Assembly (NCBI RefSeq): GCF_900103365.1
Contig: NZ_LT629703.1
Span: forward strand, 2,604,001 to 2,668,000
Origin: Afipia sp. GAS231
GTDB taxonomy: Bacteria > Pseudomonadota > Alphaproteobacteria > Rhizobiales > Xanthobacteraceae
Length of the DNA stretch: 64,000 bases
Direction of reading: 5' to 3'
In this document: positions 1 through 8,747 of the stretch, in pieces
Layout: every line of letters begins with the position of its first letter
Numbering within the stretch: position 1 is the first letter of the stretch
The notes under the pieces: model-generated
Seen by the model: only the letters and a program-made list of their open reading frames with translations
Told to the model about the DNA's origin: nothing
The model's database searches: none
Program-made: the position numbers and the translations under genes

Positions 1-63
1 CTTGGTTGCGCTATCTTTTATCCAACCGGTTAAAAACCCCGGGCAAATTCAAGGGAGGACTAC

Positions 64-1449
64 GTGAGATCCAAGGGAATTGGTGCGCTTTCAATCGCGA
101 TCGCGGCGGCCGGGCTGTTGTATGCCGCCGCGCCTGCGTTTGCCCAGCAAAAGACGATCACGGTCTGGTTCGGCAAGGGCTTCTACAAGTCCGAGGACGA
201 CGCGCTGCTGGAAACCATCAAGAAATTCGAGGCCAAGACCGGCATCAAGGTCGAACTGTCGCAATATGCGATCCAGGACATGATCCCGAAGACGGTGGCG
301 GCGCTGGATTCCGGCACCGTGCCCGATGTCGCCTATTCCGACAGCTACGACGTGCAGGCCCAGGGCAAGTGGGCCTATGAAGGCAAGCTCGAGGACCTCT
401 CCGACATCCTGCTGCCGATGAAGGGCGCGTTCGCGCCCAACACGCTCGAGACCGCGCTGCTCTATAACGACGTCGCCAAGAAGAAGGCCTATTACGGCTT
501 TCCGCTGAAGCAGCAGAGCATGCACGTCCAGATCTGGCAGGACATGCTGGAACAGGCCGGCTTCAAGCAGAGCGACATCCCGACCAAATGGGAAGATTAC
601 TGGTCGTTCTGGTGCGACAAGGTGCAGCCCGCAATCCGCAAGGCCACCAACAGCCGCATCTACGCCGTCGGCCAGCCGATGGGCGTGGAATCGACCGACT
701 CGTTCCAGTCGTTCTACACCTTCATGGACGCCTATAACGTCAAGCTGGTCGATGACGACGGCAAGCTTCTGGTCGACGATCCCAAGGTGCGCGCCAACCT
801 GATCAGCGCGCTGAAGGATTACACCGATACCTATGTCCGGGGCTGCACGCCGCCCTCTTCCACCACCTGGAAGGATCCGGACAACAACGTCGCGTTCCAC
901 AACAAGACCATCGTGATGACGCACAACTTCACGATCTCGATCGCGGCAAAATGGCTCGACGACGCCAACAACCCGGCGCTGACGCCGGAACAGCGCGCCG
1001 CCGGCAAGAAGGCCTATGAGGAAACCATCATCACCGCCTCATTCCCGAACAAGCCGGACGGCACGCCGATCAAGTACCGCTCCGACGTCAAGACCGGGCT
1101 GATCTTCGCCAATGCCAAGAACAAGGCGGAAGGCAAGCAGTTCGTCGCCTTCCTGATGCAGGAAGAAAACCTGCGACCCTATGTCGAGGGCGCGCTCGGC
1201 CGCTGGTTCCCGGTCACGACCGCCAGCCAGCAGAGCCCGTTCTGGCAGGCCGACCGCCATCGCAAGGCGGTCTATACCCAGTTCACCGGCGGAACCACGC
1301 CGTTCGACTTCACCAAGAACTGGAAGTTCACTATCCTGAACAACGAGAACGTCTGGGCCAAGGCGATGAACCGGGTGGTGAGCGAGAAGGTTCCGGTCGA
1401 CAAGGCCGTCGACGAACTGATCGCCCGCCTCAAGCAGGTCGCTGGCTAA
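64..1449 (+). CDS. ABC transporter substrate-binding protein (family 1, carbohydrate type)
   Basis: A 461-residue periplasmic solute-binding protein. Residues 1-27 form a Sec signal peptide ending in AFA before QQK. The mature part has the family 1 binding-protein pattern: an early TVWFGKG strand, a PDVAYSDSYD segment and a C-terminal AVDELIARLKQ helix. It should capture a sugar, polyol or similar solute for the two permeases downstream. The GTG start is supported by a strong GGGAGGA ribosome binding site at about 54-60. No ATPase gene follows; one may lie upstream of the window. Substrate is unknown. Confidence 0.9.
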   Translation: MRSKGIGALSIAIAAAGLLYAAAPAFAQQKTITVWFGKGFYKSEDDALLETIKKFEAKTGIKVELSQYAIQDMIPKTVAALDSGTVPDVAYSDSYDVQAQGKWAYEGKLEDLSDILLPMKGAFAPNTLETALLYNDVAKKKAYYGFPLKQQSMHVQIWQDMLEQAGFKQSDIPTKWEDYWSFWCDKVQPAIRKATNSRIYAVGQPMGVESTDSFQSFYTFMDAYNVKLVDDDGKLLVDDPKVRANLISALKDYTDTYVRGCTPPSSTTWKDPDNNVAFHNKTIVMTHNFTISIAAKWLDDANNPALTPEQRAAGKKAYEETIITASFPNKPDGTPIKYRSDVKTGLIFANAKNKAEGKQFVAFLMQEENLRPYVEGALGRWFPVTTASQQSPFWQADRHRKAVYTQFTGGTTPFDFTKNWKFTILNNENVWAKAMNRVVSEKVPVDKAVDELIARLKQVAG

Positions 1450-1485
1450 GCGAAGCAATGCCGGCCGCCGCGAACGTATGTGTTC

Positions 1486-1610
1486 CGTCGTCCCCGCGAA
1501 CGCGGGGACCCATACGCCGCGGCGGTCGTTTTGAAGGATACATTTCGACAAACTTGAGCAGCAACAACTGCCTGTGGTTATGGGTCCCTGCTTTCGCAGG
1601 GACGACAACG
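1486..1610. repeat. Inverted pair of short palindromic intergenic elements
   Basis: Two hairpins lie between the binding protein and the first permease. The first has the perfect stem GTCCCCGCG/CGCGGGGAC at 1490-1509. The second has GTCCCTGC/GCAGGGAC at 1584-1603. They face each other: the flank GGGACCCATA of the first is matched by TATGGGTCCC of the second. This looks like the small REP-like element common in Bradyrhizobium genomes. Inside an operon it could stop or stabilise transcripts and so set the ratio of binding protein to permease. Confidence 0.75.
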
Positions 1611-1626
1611 TAACTAGAGTAGACAC

Positions 1627-2496
1627 ATGGCGATCACACTCACAGCATCCGACATCCCCGCCCCGCCACTATCGGCGCGGCTATCGACGCCGCAGGTCTG
1701 GGGCATCGTGCTGCTTGCGCCCTATCTCCTGGTGTTCCTGGCTTTCGTGGTCTACCCGGTCGGCTACGGGCTGTGGCTGGCGCGGCATCCGGCGAGCTAC
1801 GTCGCGCTCTATCATGACCCGATCTTCGCGCGCGCCGCGGTCAACACGCTGATCTTCCTGGTGATCGGCATCAATTTCAAAATGCTGGTGGCGCTGTTCC
1901 TGTCCGGCTTCTTCGCGCAGCAGCGCCCCTGGATCAAATGGCTGTCGGTGCTGTTCATCCTGCCCTGGGCGGTGCCGTCGATCCCGACCATCCTGTCGGT
2001 GCGCTTCATGTTCAATCCGGAATGGGGCGTCATCAACACGCTGATCTTCAAACTCACCGGCGAGGACGGTCCGAACTGGCTGAACGATCCGACGGTGGCG
2101 CTGACCATGGCAATCGGCGTCCACATCTGGAAGTCGCTGCCGTTCTGGACGCTGATCCTGCTGACCGGACGGCTCGCGATCCCCCACGACCTGTTCGAGG
2201 CCGCCGAGGTCGACGGCGCGAGCTGGTGGCAGAAATTCCGCTTCATCACCTGGCCGTCGATGCAGATGCTCTACATCACCTGCACGCTGCTCTCGATGAT
2301 CTGGACGCTCGGCGATTTCAACAGCGTGTACCTGTTGACCGGCGGCGGTCCCGCCGACCTCACCCACGTGCTGGCGACGCTCGGCATCCGCTACCTCCGG
2401 CTCGACCAGCTCAGCCTGGCGATGGCCTCCATCGTCTGCGCGCTGCCGTTCGTGGTGCCGCTGATGTATTTCATGATGAAACGGTTGTCGCGATGA
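1627..2496 (+). CDS. Carbohydrate ABC transporter permease, MalF/UgpA type
   Basis: A 289-residue inner-membrane permease with about six transmembrane segments, the first beginning near residue 23 (VWGIVLLAPYLLVFLAFVVY). The cytoplasmic EAA loop, which docks the ATPase, is visible as FEAAEVDGASWWQKF in the C-terminal third. It pairs with the next gene, whose ATG overlaps this stop (ATGA), so the two are translationally coupled. A 177-base gap with palindromic repeats separates it from the binding-protein gene. Confidence 0.9.
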   Translation: MAITLTASDIPAPPLSARLSTPQVWGIVLLAPYLLVFLAFVVYPVGYGLWLARHPASYVALYHDPIFARAAVNTLIFLVIGINFKMLVALFLSGFFAQQRPWIKWLSVLFILPWAVPSIPTILSVRFMFNPEWGVINTLIFKLTGEDGPNWLNDPTVALTMAIGVHIWKSLPFWTLILLTGRLAIPHDLFEAAEVDGASWWQKFRFITWPSMQMLYITCTLLSMIWTLGDFNSVYLLTGGGPADLTHVLATLGIRYLRLDQLSLAMASIVCALPFVVPLMYFMMKRLSR

Positions 2497-3344
2497 AGCT
2501 GCCAACGCTCAGGGAAGTCGGCACCGAGGCGCGCTTGCTGCTGATCGGCATTCCCGTGTTCATCTGGACCATGGTGCCGATCTACCACATGTTCCTGTTC
2601 GCGATCTCGCCGAAGGAAGACGCGTTCTCCGGAAAACTGTGGCCGACGCATCCGACGCTGCACAATTTCCACATCGTGTTCTACCAGGAGCATTACTTCT
2701 TGCGGGATTTCTGGATTCAGTTCTGGAATTCGCTGGTGATCGCGGTTTCCGCCGGCGCGCTGACGCTGGTGATCGCGACCGCGGCGGCGTTTTCGATCTC
2801 GCGGCTGCGCGTGCCCGGTGGCCGCACGGTAATGAACATGGCGCTGTTCACCTACTTCATTCCGGCGGCGTTCCTCGCCGTGCCGATGTACCGCACCATG
2901 GGCACCTACGGCCTGCTCAATAATCACTGGTCGCTGATTCTCGCCATGGTCACCATCGCCTCGCCCTACGCGATCTGGGTGCTGAAGCAGGCTTCCGACA
3001 AGCTGCCGGTCGAACTCGACGAGGCCGCGACCATGGACGGCGCCACCACGCTGCAGCTATTTCGTCTGGTCTACGTGCCCTTGATGATGCCCTCGCTGGT
3101 CGCAGTCGGCACCTATGCGCTGCTGCTGGCGTGGAACGAATATCTCTATGCGTTCCTGCTGCTCTCGAAAGATACCGACATCACGCTTCCCGTCGCGCTG
3201 GGCAACTTCCTCGCGGCGGACGACTCGCCGTGGGAACTCTTGATGACCACCGGCTTCATCTACGCGCTGCCGCCGGCCGCGATCTATTACGCCTTCAAGC
3301 GCTACATGGTCGGCGGACTGACGGCGGGTGCGGTGAAATCGTAA
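2493..3344 (+). CDS. Carbohydrate ABC transporter permease, MalG/UgpE type
   Basis: A 283-residue permease, second half of the membrane channel. The start is the ATG at 2493 inside the stop of the previous gene. The EAA loop reads ELDEAATMDGATTLQLF, followed by the typical LVYVPLMMPSL helix, and the ALLLAWNEYLYAFLL segment is characteristic of MalG-type subunits. The gene ends 6 bases from the convergent polyamine-type permease, so transcripts of the two transporter operons must meet here. The ATPase partner is not in the window. Confidence 0.9.
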   Translation: MKLPTLREVGTEARLLLIGIPVFIWTMVPIYHMFLFAISPKEDAFSGKLWPTHPTLHNFHIVFYQEHYFLRDFWIQFWNSLVIAVSAGALTLVIATAAAFSISRLRVPGGRTVMNMALFTYFIPAAFLAVPMYRTMGTYGLLNNHWSLILAMVTIASPYAIWVLKQASDKLPVELDEAATMDGATTLQLFRLVYVPLMMPSLVAVGTYALLLAWNEYLYAFLLLSKDTDITLPVALGNFLAADDSPWELLMTTGFIYALPPAAIYYAFKRYMVGGLTAGAVKS

Positions 3345-3350
3345 CGACGG

Positions 3351-4166
3351 CTACAGCGGCGCCGCGCTCTCGCCTTGCGAACTCGACAGTTTCGAAGCGA
3401 ACGAGGCCGCCACGATCACGACAGCGATGAACGCGATCACCATGGTGCAGATCGCGTTGATCTCGGGCTTCACGCCGAGCCGCACCTCGGAATAGATCCG
3501 GATCGGCAAGGTCGCTGAGCCAGGTCCCGTCGTGAAGCTCGCGATCACGACGTCGTCGAGCGACAGCGTGAAAGCGAGCATCCAGCCTGCGGCGATCGCC
3601 GGAACGATCAACGGCAGCGTGACGCGAAGAAACGCCTGCACCGGATCGCAGCCGAGATCCATCGCGGCTTCCTCGAGGCTGCGATCGAGCGAGGAAAGCC
3701 GCGACTGCACGACCACGGTGACGAAGCACATCGTCAGCGTGGTGTGCGCGATGGTGACGGTCCAGAACCCGCGTTCGGCGTTCAGCGCCACGAACAACAG
3801 CAGCAGCGACAGGCCGGAGATCACTTCCGGCATCACCAGCGGCGAATACAACATCGCGGAAAACAGCGAACGTCCCCTGAACCGCTCGCCGCGCACCAGC
3901 GCCACGGCGCCGAGTGTGCCGAGCAGCGTCGCCGCCGTGGCCGATACCGCCGCGACGCGAAGGCTCATCCAGGCGGCGTCCAGCATGGCGCGGTCGTTGA
4001 AGAATTCGTGGTACCAGCGCAGCGACCAGCCGCCCCACACCGTCACCAGCCGCGAGGCGTTGAAGGAATAGATCACGAGAATGACGATCGGCAGGTACAG
4101 AAACGCCAGCCCCAGCGCCAGCGAGGTGACGTTGAACCGCGAGATCGCGTTGACCCGGCGCGCCAT
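3351..4166 (-). CDS. ABC transporter permease, PotI/PotC type
   Basis: A 271-residue inner-membrane permease of the spermidine/putrescine class and last gene of a three-gene operon. The start at 4166 gives MARRVNAISRF and overlaps the stop of the upstream permease (TGATG). The protein shows an N-terminal membrane helix (LALGLAFLYLPIVILVIYSF) and the EAA loop EEAAMDLGCDPVQAFLRV. Longer frames upstream are read-through in another gene. Substrate could be polyamines or another small cation; no binding protein is present to decide. Confidence 0.88.
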   Translation of the reverse strand: MARRVNAISRFNVTSLALGLAFLYLPIVILVIYSFNASRLVTVWGGWSLRWYHEFFNDRAMLDAAWMSLRVAAVSATAATLLGTLGAVALVRGERFRGRSLFSAMLYSPLVMPEVISGLSLLLLFVALNAERGFWTVTIAHTTLTMCFVTVVVQSRLSSLDRSLEEAAMDLGCDPVQAFLRVTLPLIVPAIAAGWMLAFTLSLDDVVIASFTTGPGSATLPIRIYSEVRLGVKPEINAICTMVIAFIAVVIVAASFASKLSSSQGESAAPL

Positions 4167-5080
4167 CAGCCCGCGCCCTCCAGCGTGCGACGCTGCAGCC
4201 GGTCGTACAGCAGCAGCGGCGGGATCAGGAGAAGCAGCAATGCGACCGCAACCGCCGAGGCCACCGGCCAGTCCCGGTTGGTGAAGAATTCCAGCCACAG
4301 CGTCTGCCCGATCATCATCGAACCGGAGCCGGCCAGCAGATCCGGGATCACGAATTCGCCGACGATCGGAATGAAGCACAGCAGCGCGCCGGCGCCGACG
4401 CCCGGCAGCGACAGCGGAAACGTCACCAGCCAGAACGCTTGCCGCGGCGACGCGCCGAGGTCGCCGGCAGCCTCCAGCAGCGCCGGATCCAGCTTGGCCA
4501 GCGTCGCATAGAGCGGCAGGATCATGAACGGCAGATAGGAATAGACGATGCCGAGATACATCGCCGAGTCGGTCGACAGCCACACCACCGGCGCCGAGAC
4601 CAGATGCAGCGCCAGCAGGATCTGGTTGAGCAGGCCGTCATGTTGCAAAATGTTGATCCAGGCATAGATGCGGATCAGGAACGAGGTCCAGAACGGCACG
4701 ATCACCAGCATCATCGCAATGCCCTGCCAGCGCTGCGGCAGCCGCGCCATGCCATAGGCGATGGGGTAACCGATCAGGAGCAGGATCAGGGTCGACGTCA
4801 CGGCGACGAAAATGCTGCGCAGGTACGAGGTGATGTAGAGATTGTCCGAGACCAGCAATCTGAAATTCTCGAGCGACAGTGCGGCGAACGCGGCCTTGAT
4901 CGCGCTCCAGCCTTCCGTGAGGTCGAACACCGGCAGATAGGGCGGCTGCGCGATCGCGGTCTGCGACAGGCTGATCTTCAGTACGAAGCCGAACGGCACC
5001 AGGAAGAACAGCACCATCCAGACATAAGGCGCGATCGCGGCGTAACGCGCCGGGCGGGCGAAGATGCGGCGGGCGCTCAT
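4166..5080 (-). CDS. ABC transporter permease, PotH/PotB type
   Basis: A 304-residue permease partner of the PotI-like protein. The start at 5080 (MSARRIFARP) overlaps the stop of the ATPase gene (ATGA); a 12-residue longer start is possible but would lie within that gene. The EAA loop is LEAAGDLGASPRQAFWLV. The segment after the first helix (KISLSQTAIAQPPY) is typical of PotH/PotB proteins, which carry a large periplasmic loop there. Operon order is ATPase, PotH-like, PotI-like, all overlapping. Confidence 0.88.
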   Translation of the reverse strand: MSARRIFARPARYAAIAPYVWMVLFFLVPFGFVLKISLSQTAIAQPPYLPVFDLTEGWSAIKAAFAALSLENFRLLVSDNLYITSYLRSIFVAVTSTLILLLIGYPIAYGMARLPQRWQGIAMMLVIVPFWTSFLIRIYAWINILQHDGLLNQILLALHLVSAPVVWLSTDSAMYLGIVYSYLPFMILPLYATLAKLDPALLEAAGDLGASPRQAFWLVTFPLSLPGVGAGALLCFIPIVGEFVIPDLLAGSGSMMIGQTLWLEFFTNRDWPVASAVAVALLLLLIPPLLLYDRLQRRTLEGAG

Positions 5081-6291
5081 TGCTCCAGCACCACGCAATC
5101 GTCGGGCGTGAACCACGCCACCACGCGCTGCCCGGCGCTATAGGCATCGATATCGAGCCGCGCGGTATTGGCCATCGACGACCGCACCATGGCGCCGGAT
5201 TCGAGCTTGACCTTGTAAACCGTGACGCCGCCGAGATAGCTGACCTCGGTGATCACGCCGTCGAGCCGGTTGATCGCGTGCGAACTGACCGCGTCCGTTA
5301 CCGGGCCGCGGCGGGAAAGCTTGACCTTCTCGGGGCGGATCGCGACGCTGACGGTGGCCTTGGTCACCGGCTGGCGCGGCTCGGCCACGACCAGCGTTCC
5401 GGCGTCCCGGGTCGAAACGTCGAGGCGGTGATGGTCGTCGCGCGACGCGACCTCGCCGTCGAACAGGTTGACGTCGCCGACGAACTCGGCGACCCAGCGC
5501 GAACGCGGCGCCTCGTAGAGTTCGCGCGGGGACGCGACCTGTTCGAGCCGGCCGGCATCCATCACGCCGATCCGGTTCGCCATCGTCATCGCCTCTTCCT
5601 GGTCGTGGGTGACGATCACGAAGGTGGTGCCGAGACGACGTTGCAGCTCCATCAATTCCGCCTGCGTGCTCTCGCGCAGCTTCTTGTCGAGCGCCGCCAG
5701 CGGCTCGTCGAGCAGCAGCACTTGCGGGCGCCGCGCCAGCGAGCGCGCCAGCGCGACGCGCTGCTTCTGGCCTCCGGAAAGCTGATCGGGCTTGCGCTTC
5801 TCGAGTCCATCCAGCTTCACCAGCGAGACCATTTCCGCGACGCGGGCTGCGATATCGGCGCGGTCCATACCGGCGCGCTTCAGCCCGAACGCGATGTTGT
5901 CCTGCACGTTGAGATGGGGAAACAGCGCGTAGTTCTGAAACATCATGTTGACCGGCCGCTCATGCGGCGCGACCTGAGCGATGTCCTTGCCGTCGAGCAG
6001 GATGCGACCTTCGTCCGGCGTCTCGAAGCCGGCCAGCATTCGCAGCAGCGTAGTCTTGCCGCAGCCGCTCGGACCGAGCAGCGCGAAGAACTCGCCGGCC
6101 CGGATGTCGAGCGAGAGCCGGTCGACCGCGCGGAAATTGCCAAAACGCTTGCCGACCTCCTCGATCCGGAGCAGCGGCATGTCGGCGATCACCGCGGCCG
6201 GCGGCTCGGGCTTGACCGGCGCCGCCGCGACCTCGATTTTCGGCGTGTCGATTTCCGGCGAATCCTCGGTCATGTCCCCTGCCAGCCCCAT
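5077..6291 (-). CDS. Polyamine-type ABC transporter ATP-binding protein (PotA/PotG)
   Basis: A 404-residue ATPase that would energise the PotH/PotI-like channel. Visible motifs in order are Walker A GPSGCGKTT, Q-loop MMFQNYALFPH, signature LSGGQKQRVALARSL, Walker B VLLLDEPLAALD and H-loop THDQEEA. The C-terminal 130 residues fit a TOBE domain (SVAIRPEKVKL). The first 35 residues are an Ala/Pro-rich extension before the ABC domain. Start could be 6291 or 6273 (MTEDSPEID). No substrate-binding gene accompanies the operon. Confidence 0.9.
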   Translation of the reverse strand: MGLAGDMTEDSPEIDTPKIEVAAAPVKPEPPAAVIADMPLLRIEEVGKRFGNFRAVDRLSLDIRAGEFFALLGPSGCGKTTLLRMLAGFETPDEGRILLDGKDIAQVAPHERPVNMMFQNYALFPHLNVQDNIAFGLKRAGMDRADIAARVAEMVSLVKLDGLEKRKPDQLSGGQKQRVALARSLARRPQVLLLDEPLAALDKKLRESTQAELMELQRRLGTTFVIVTHDQEEAMTMANRIGVMDAGRLEQVASPRELYEAPRSRWVAEFVGDVNLFDGEVASRDDHHRLDVSTRDAGTLVVAEPRQPVTKATVSVAIRPEKVKLSRRGPVTDAVSSHAINRLDGVITEVSYLGGVTVYKVKLESGAMVRSSMANTARLDIDAYSAGQRVVAWFTPDDCVVLEQ

Positions 6292-6414
6292 CGTCGCCGC
6301 ACGCTAGCGGTGGATCGGCATCCGCTCAACCGCCCTGCGGCGCGCCATCCATAATATTGTGGGTGCCGCCGGTCACGTCTCTGCTAGATTTGGCGCGACC
6401 CTCGTTACGGCGGA

Positions 6415-7761
6415 ATGAAAATGAACCGGGACAGATATGATCTGGTGCTGACAACCACCTCCGACCAGGCCACGGCGCATTACCGCGACGGCGTCGACTG
6501 CATGCTGTCGGCCTGGCACGGCGCCGAGGCCGCCTTCGACCGCGCGATCGCTGCGGATCCCGGCTTCGCGCTGGCTTATATTGCGCGCGCCCGCCTGCAT
6601 CAGCTCAACATGGAAGGCAGGGAAGCCCGCGCCATGGCCGCGCGGGCCCGCGAACTGGTCGCCGGCGCGACGCCTCGGGAAATCAGCCATGTCGAGGTCA
6701 TGGCTGCGGTGATCGACAGCAAGCCGAAAATTGCCATCGATGGCGCCGAAGCGCATCTCGACGCGTATCCGCGCGATGCGCTGGTGCTGGCGCTGCTGCT
6801 GGGCGCCTTCGGCCTCTACGCCTTCTCCGGCCGCGCCGACCACGATGCCGCCAAGCTCGCCGTCTGCCTGCGTCACGCCACGCATTACGGCGAGGACTGG
6901 TGGTTCACTAGCTATCTCGGCTGGTCGCATACCGAAGCGGGAAACCTGCGCGAAGGACGGGCCTTGAGCGAACGGGCGGTGGTGCTGCGATCGGCCAACG
7001 CCAATGCCGCGCATGGTCTCTCGCACGCGATGTTCGAACAGGGCGACATGGAAGCCGGCCGCCAATTTCTCGCGCAATGGATGCCGGCGCATGATCGCCA
7101 GAGTTTCCTGCACGGCCATCTCGCCTGGCACAGCGCGCTGAGCGCACTCGATGCCGGCGACCTCGACGGCGCGCTCGCGGCCTACGAACAGCAGATCAAG
7201 CCGGCCGGGCGGCCCTACCCGCCGCTGAATATCTTCACCGACGGTGCCTCGCTGCTGTGGCGGCTCACGCTGGCCGGACAAACCGGACTGGAGCCGCACT
7301 GGCGCGACATGGCCGCCTATGGCGAGAAATATTTCCCGCAGGCGGGCGCGCATTTCGCCGACGTTCACTATGCGCTGGCCGCGGCGATGGCCGGCAGCGA
7401 TGCCCTCGAAACGCGTTTGGCCCAACTGGAAGAGCGCGAAGCCGCCGGCAAACTGGCGCCGGGCCGCACCGCGATCGAACTCTGCCGCGGCATCAAGGCA
7501 TTCGCTGACGGCGACAATGACAACGCGATCCGGCTGCTTGAACCTGCGATATCGGAACTGGCCCGGATCGGCGGCAGCCACGCCCAGCGCGAATTGTGGG
7601 AAGACACGCTGATCGTCGCCTGCCTGCGCGCCGGCCACGGCGGCAAGGCCGCGCGCTGCATTTCCGCGCGGCTCGACCGCAGGCCGTCCGCACGGGACCA
7701 GGTCTGGTCGCGCGCGGCGCAGGTCACGGCCGAGAGCCGGTCGCTCCATTCATCGCCATGA
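6415..7761 (+). CDS. TPR protein, TTC38-like family
   Basis: A 448-residue cytoplasmic tetratricopeptide protein. Helical repeats run through the whole length, and HGLSHAMFEQGDMEAG and FLHGHLAWHSALSALDAGD match what I recall of tetratricopeptide repeat protein 38 and its bacterial relatives. No signal peptide or membrane segment. Function of the family is unknown. The ATG at 6421 (MNRDRYD) has a better spaced GGCGGA than the ATG at 6415. The stop overlaps the start of the downstream regulator (ATGA), so the two are probably co-translated and may act in one pathway. Confidence 0.85.
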   Translation: MKMNRDRYDLVLTTTSDQATAHYRDGVDCMLSAWHGAEAAFDRAIAADPGFALAYIARARLHQLNMEGREARAMAARARELVAGATPREISHVEVMAAVIDSKPKIAIDGAEAHLDAYPRDALVLALLLGAFGLYAFSGRADHDAAKLAVCLRHATHYGEDWWFTSYLGWSHTEAGNLREGRALSERAVVLRSANANAAHGLSHAMFEQGDMEAGRQFLAQWMPAHDRQSFLHGHLAWHSALSALDAGDLDGALAAYEQQIKPAGRPYPPLNIFTDGASLLWRLTLAGQTGLEPHWRDMAAYGEKYFPQAGAHFADVHYALAAAMAGSDALETRLAQLEEREAAGKLAPGRTAIELCRGIKAFADGDNDNAIRLLEPAISELARIGGSHAQRELWEDTLIVACLRAGHGGKAARCISARLDRRPSARDQVWSRAAQVTAESRSLHSSP

Positions 7762-8747
7762 AGATCACGATCGTCGCATTCGAGGGATGCATGACATCGG
7801 CCGTGTTCGGCCAGATGGATGCCTTTGCCATCGCCGCCTATATCGCCGGCCGCCGCGAGGATTCCAGCTGGAACAGCCATGATGTCCGGATAGCCACGCC
7901 AGACGGCGATCCGGTACGCGGCTATGGCGGGCACCTCATCGAGCCGCATTGCGCGCTGTCCAGCGCCGGCGACAGCGACGTCGTTCTGATTCCACCTATC
8001 TTCAACGACATCGAACAGACATTGGCGCAGGAGCGCGGTCTCGTCGCCTGGCTTACCTCGTTTCCGGCAAATTCGACGCTGCTCGCATCCACTTGCACCG
8101 GTGCGTTCCTGCTCGCCGAAGCGGGCGTGCTCGACGGCCGCCGCGTCACCACCAACCCGGCCTTCAGCGCGCTGTTCGAGCAGCGCTATCCTGCCGTACG
8201 CCTCGCGCTGGACGAGCGGCTGGTCGACGACCACATGGTGATCTGTGCCGGCGCGACCACGGCCTATCTCAACCTCGCGATCCATGTCATCGACCGGCTG
8301 GCAGGCCATGATCTGGCCGTGTCGACGGCGAAGGCGCTGTCGATCGACCGGCACCCGGAATCGCAACGTCCGTATTTCATGTTCATCGCGCCGAGGGATC
8401 ACGGCGACGAAAAGATTCTACAGCTTCAGAACTGGATTGAAGTCCACCATCAGAAGCCGATCGGCCTGGAAGAAATGACCGATGCCGCAGCCATGAGCGT
8501 TCGCAACCTCAATCGCCGCTTCCTTTCCGCCACCGGCCTGTCGCCGCAGCAATATCTCCGCAGGGTCCGCATCGAGACCGCAAAACGGCTGCTCGAAGGG
8601 CGCGCGATTGCGGTCGATCGCGTCGCCGAGCAGGTCGGATATCGCGACACCCGCGCGTTCATCCGCGCCTTCGGAGCCGTGGCCGGGCTGTCGCCGGGTG
8701 AATATCGCCGCAGGTTTCGGGCGCTCCCGAACATCAGCTCCCCGTAA
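7758..8747 (+). CDS. GlxA-family AraC-type transcriptional regulator with DJ-1/PfpI domain
   Basis: A 329-residue regulator starting at the ATG inside the stop of the TPR gene. The N-terminal half is a class I glutamine amidotransferase-like (DJ-1/PfpI) sensor domain with the nucleophile-elbow motif STCTGAFLLAEAG, including Cys. The C-terminal 100 residues carry two AraC helix-turn-helix motifs (LEEMTDAAAMSVRNLNRRF and VAEQVGYRDTRAFIRAF). Ligand unknown. Its last 14 bases overlap the tail of the convergent enoyl-CoA hydratase gene. Targets may be its own operon or the neighbouring gene. Confidence 0.9.
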   Translation: MKITIVAFEGCMTSAVFGQMDAFAIAAYIAGRREDSSWNSHDVRIATPDGDPVRGYGGHLIEPHCALSSAGDSDVVLIPPIFNDIEQTLAQERGLVAWLTSFPANSTLLASTCTGAFLLAEAGVLDGRRVTTNPAFSALFEQRYPAVRLALDERLVDDHMVICAGATTAYLNLAIHVIDRLAGHDLAVSTAKALSIDRHPESQRPYFMFIAPRDHGDEKILQLQNWIEVHHQKPIGLEEMTDAAAMSVRNLNRRFLSATGLSPQQYLRRVRIETAKRLLEGRAIAVDRVAEQVGYRDTRAFIRAFGAVAGLSPGEYRRRFRALPNISSP

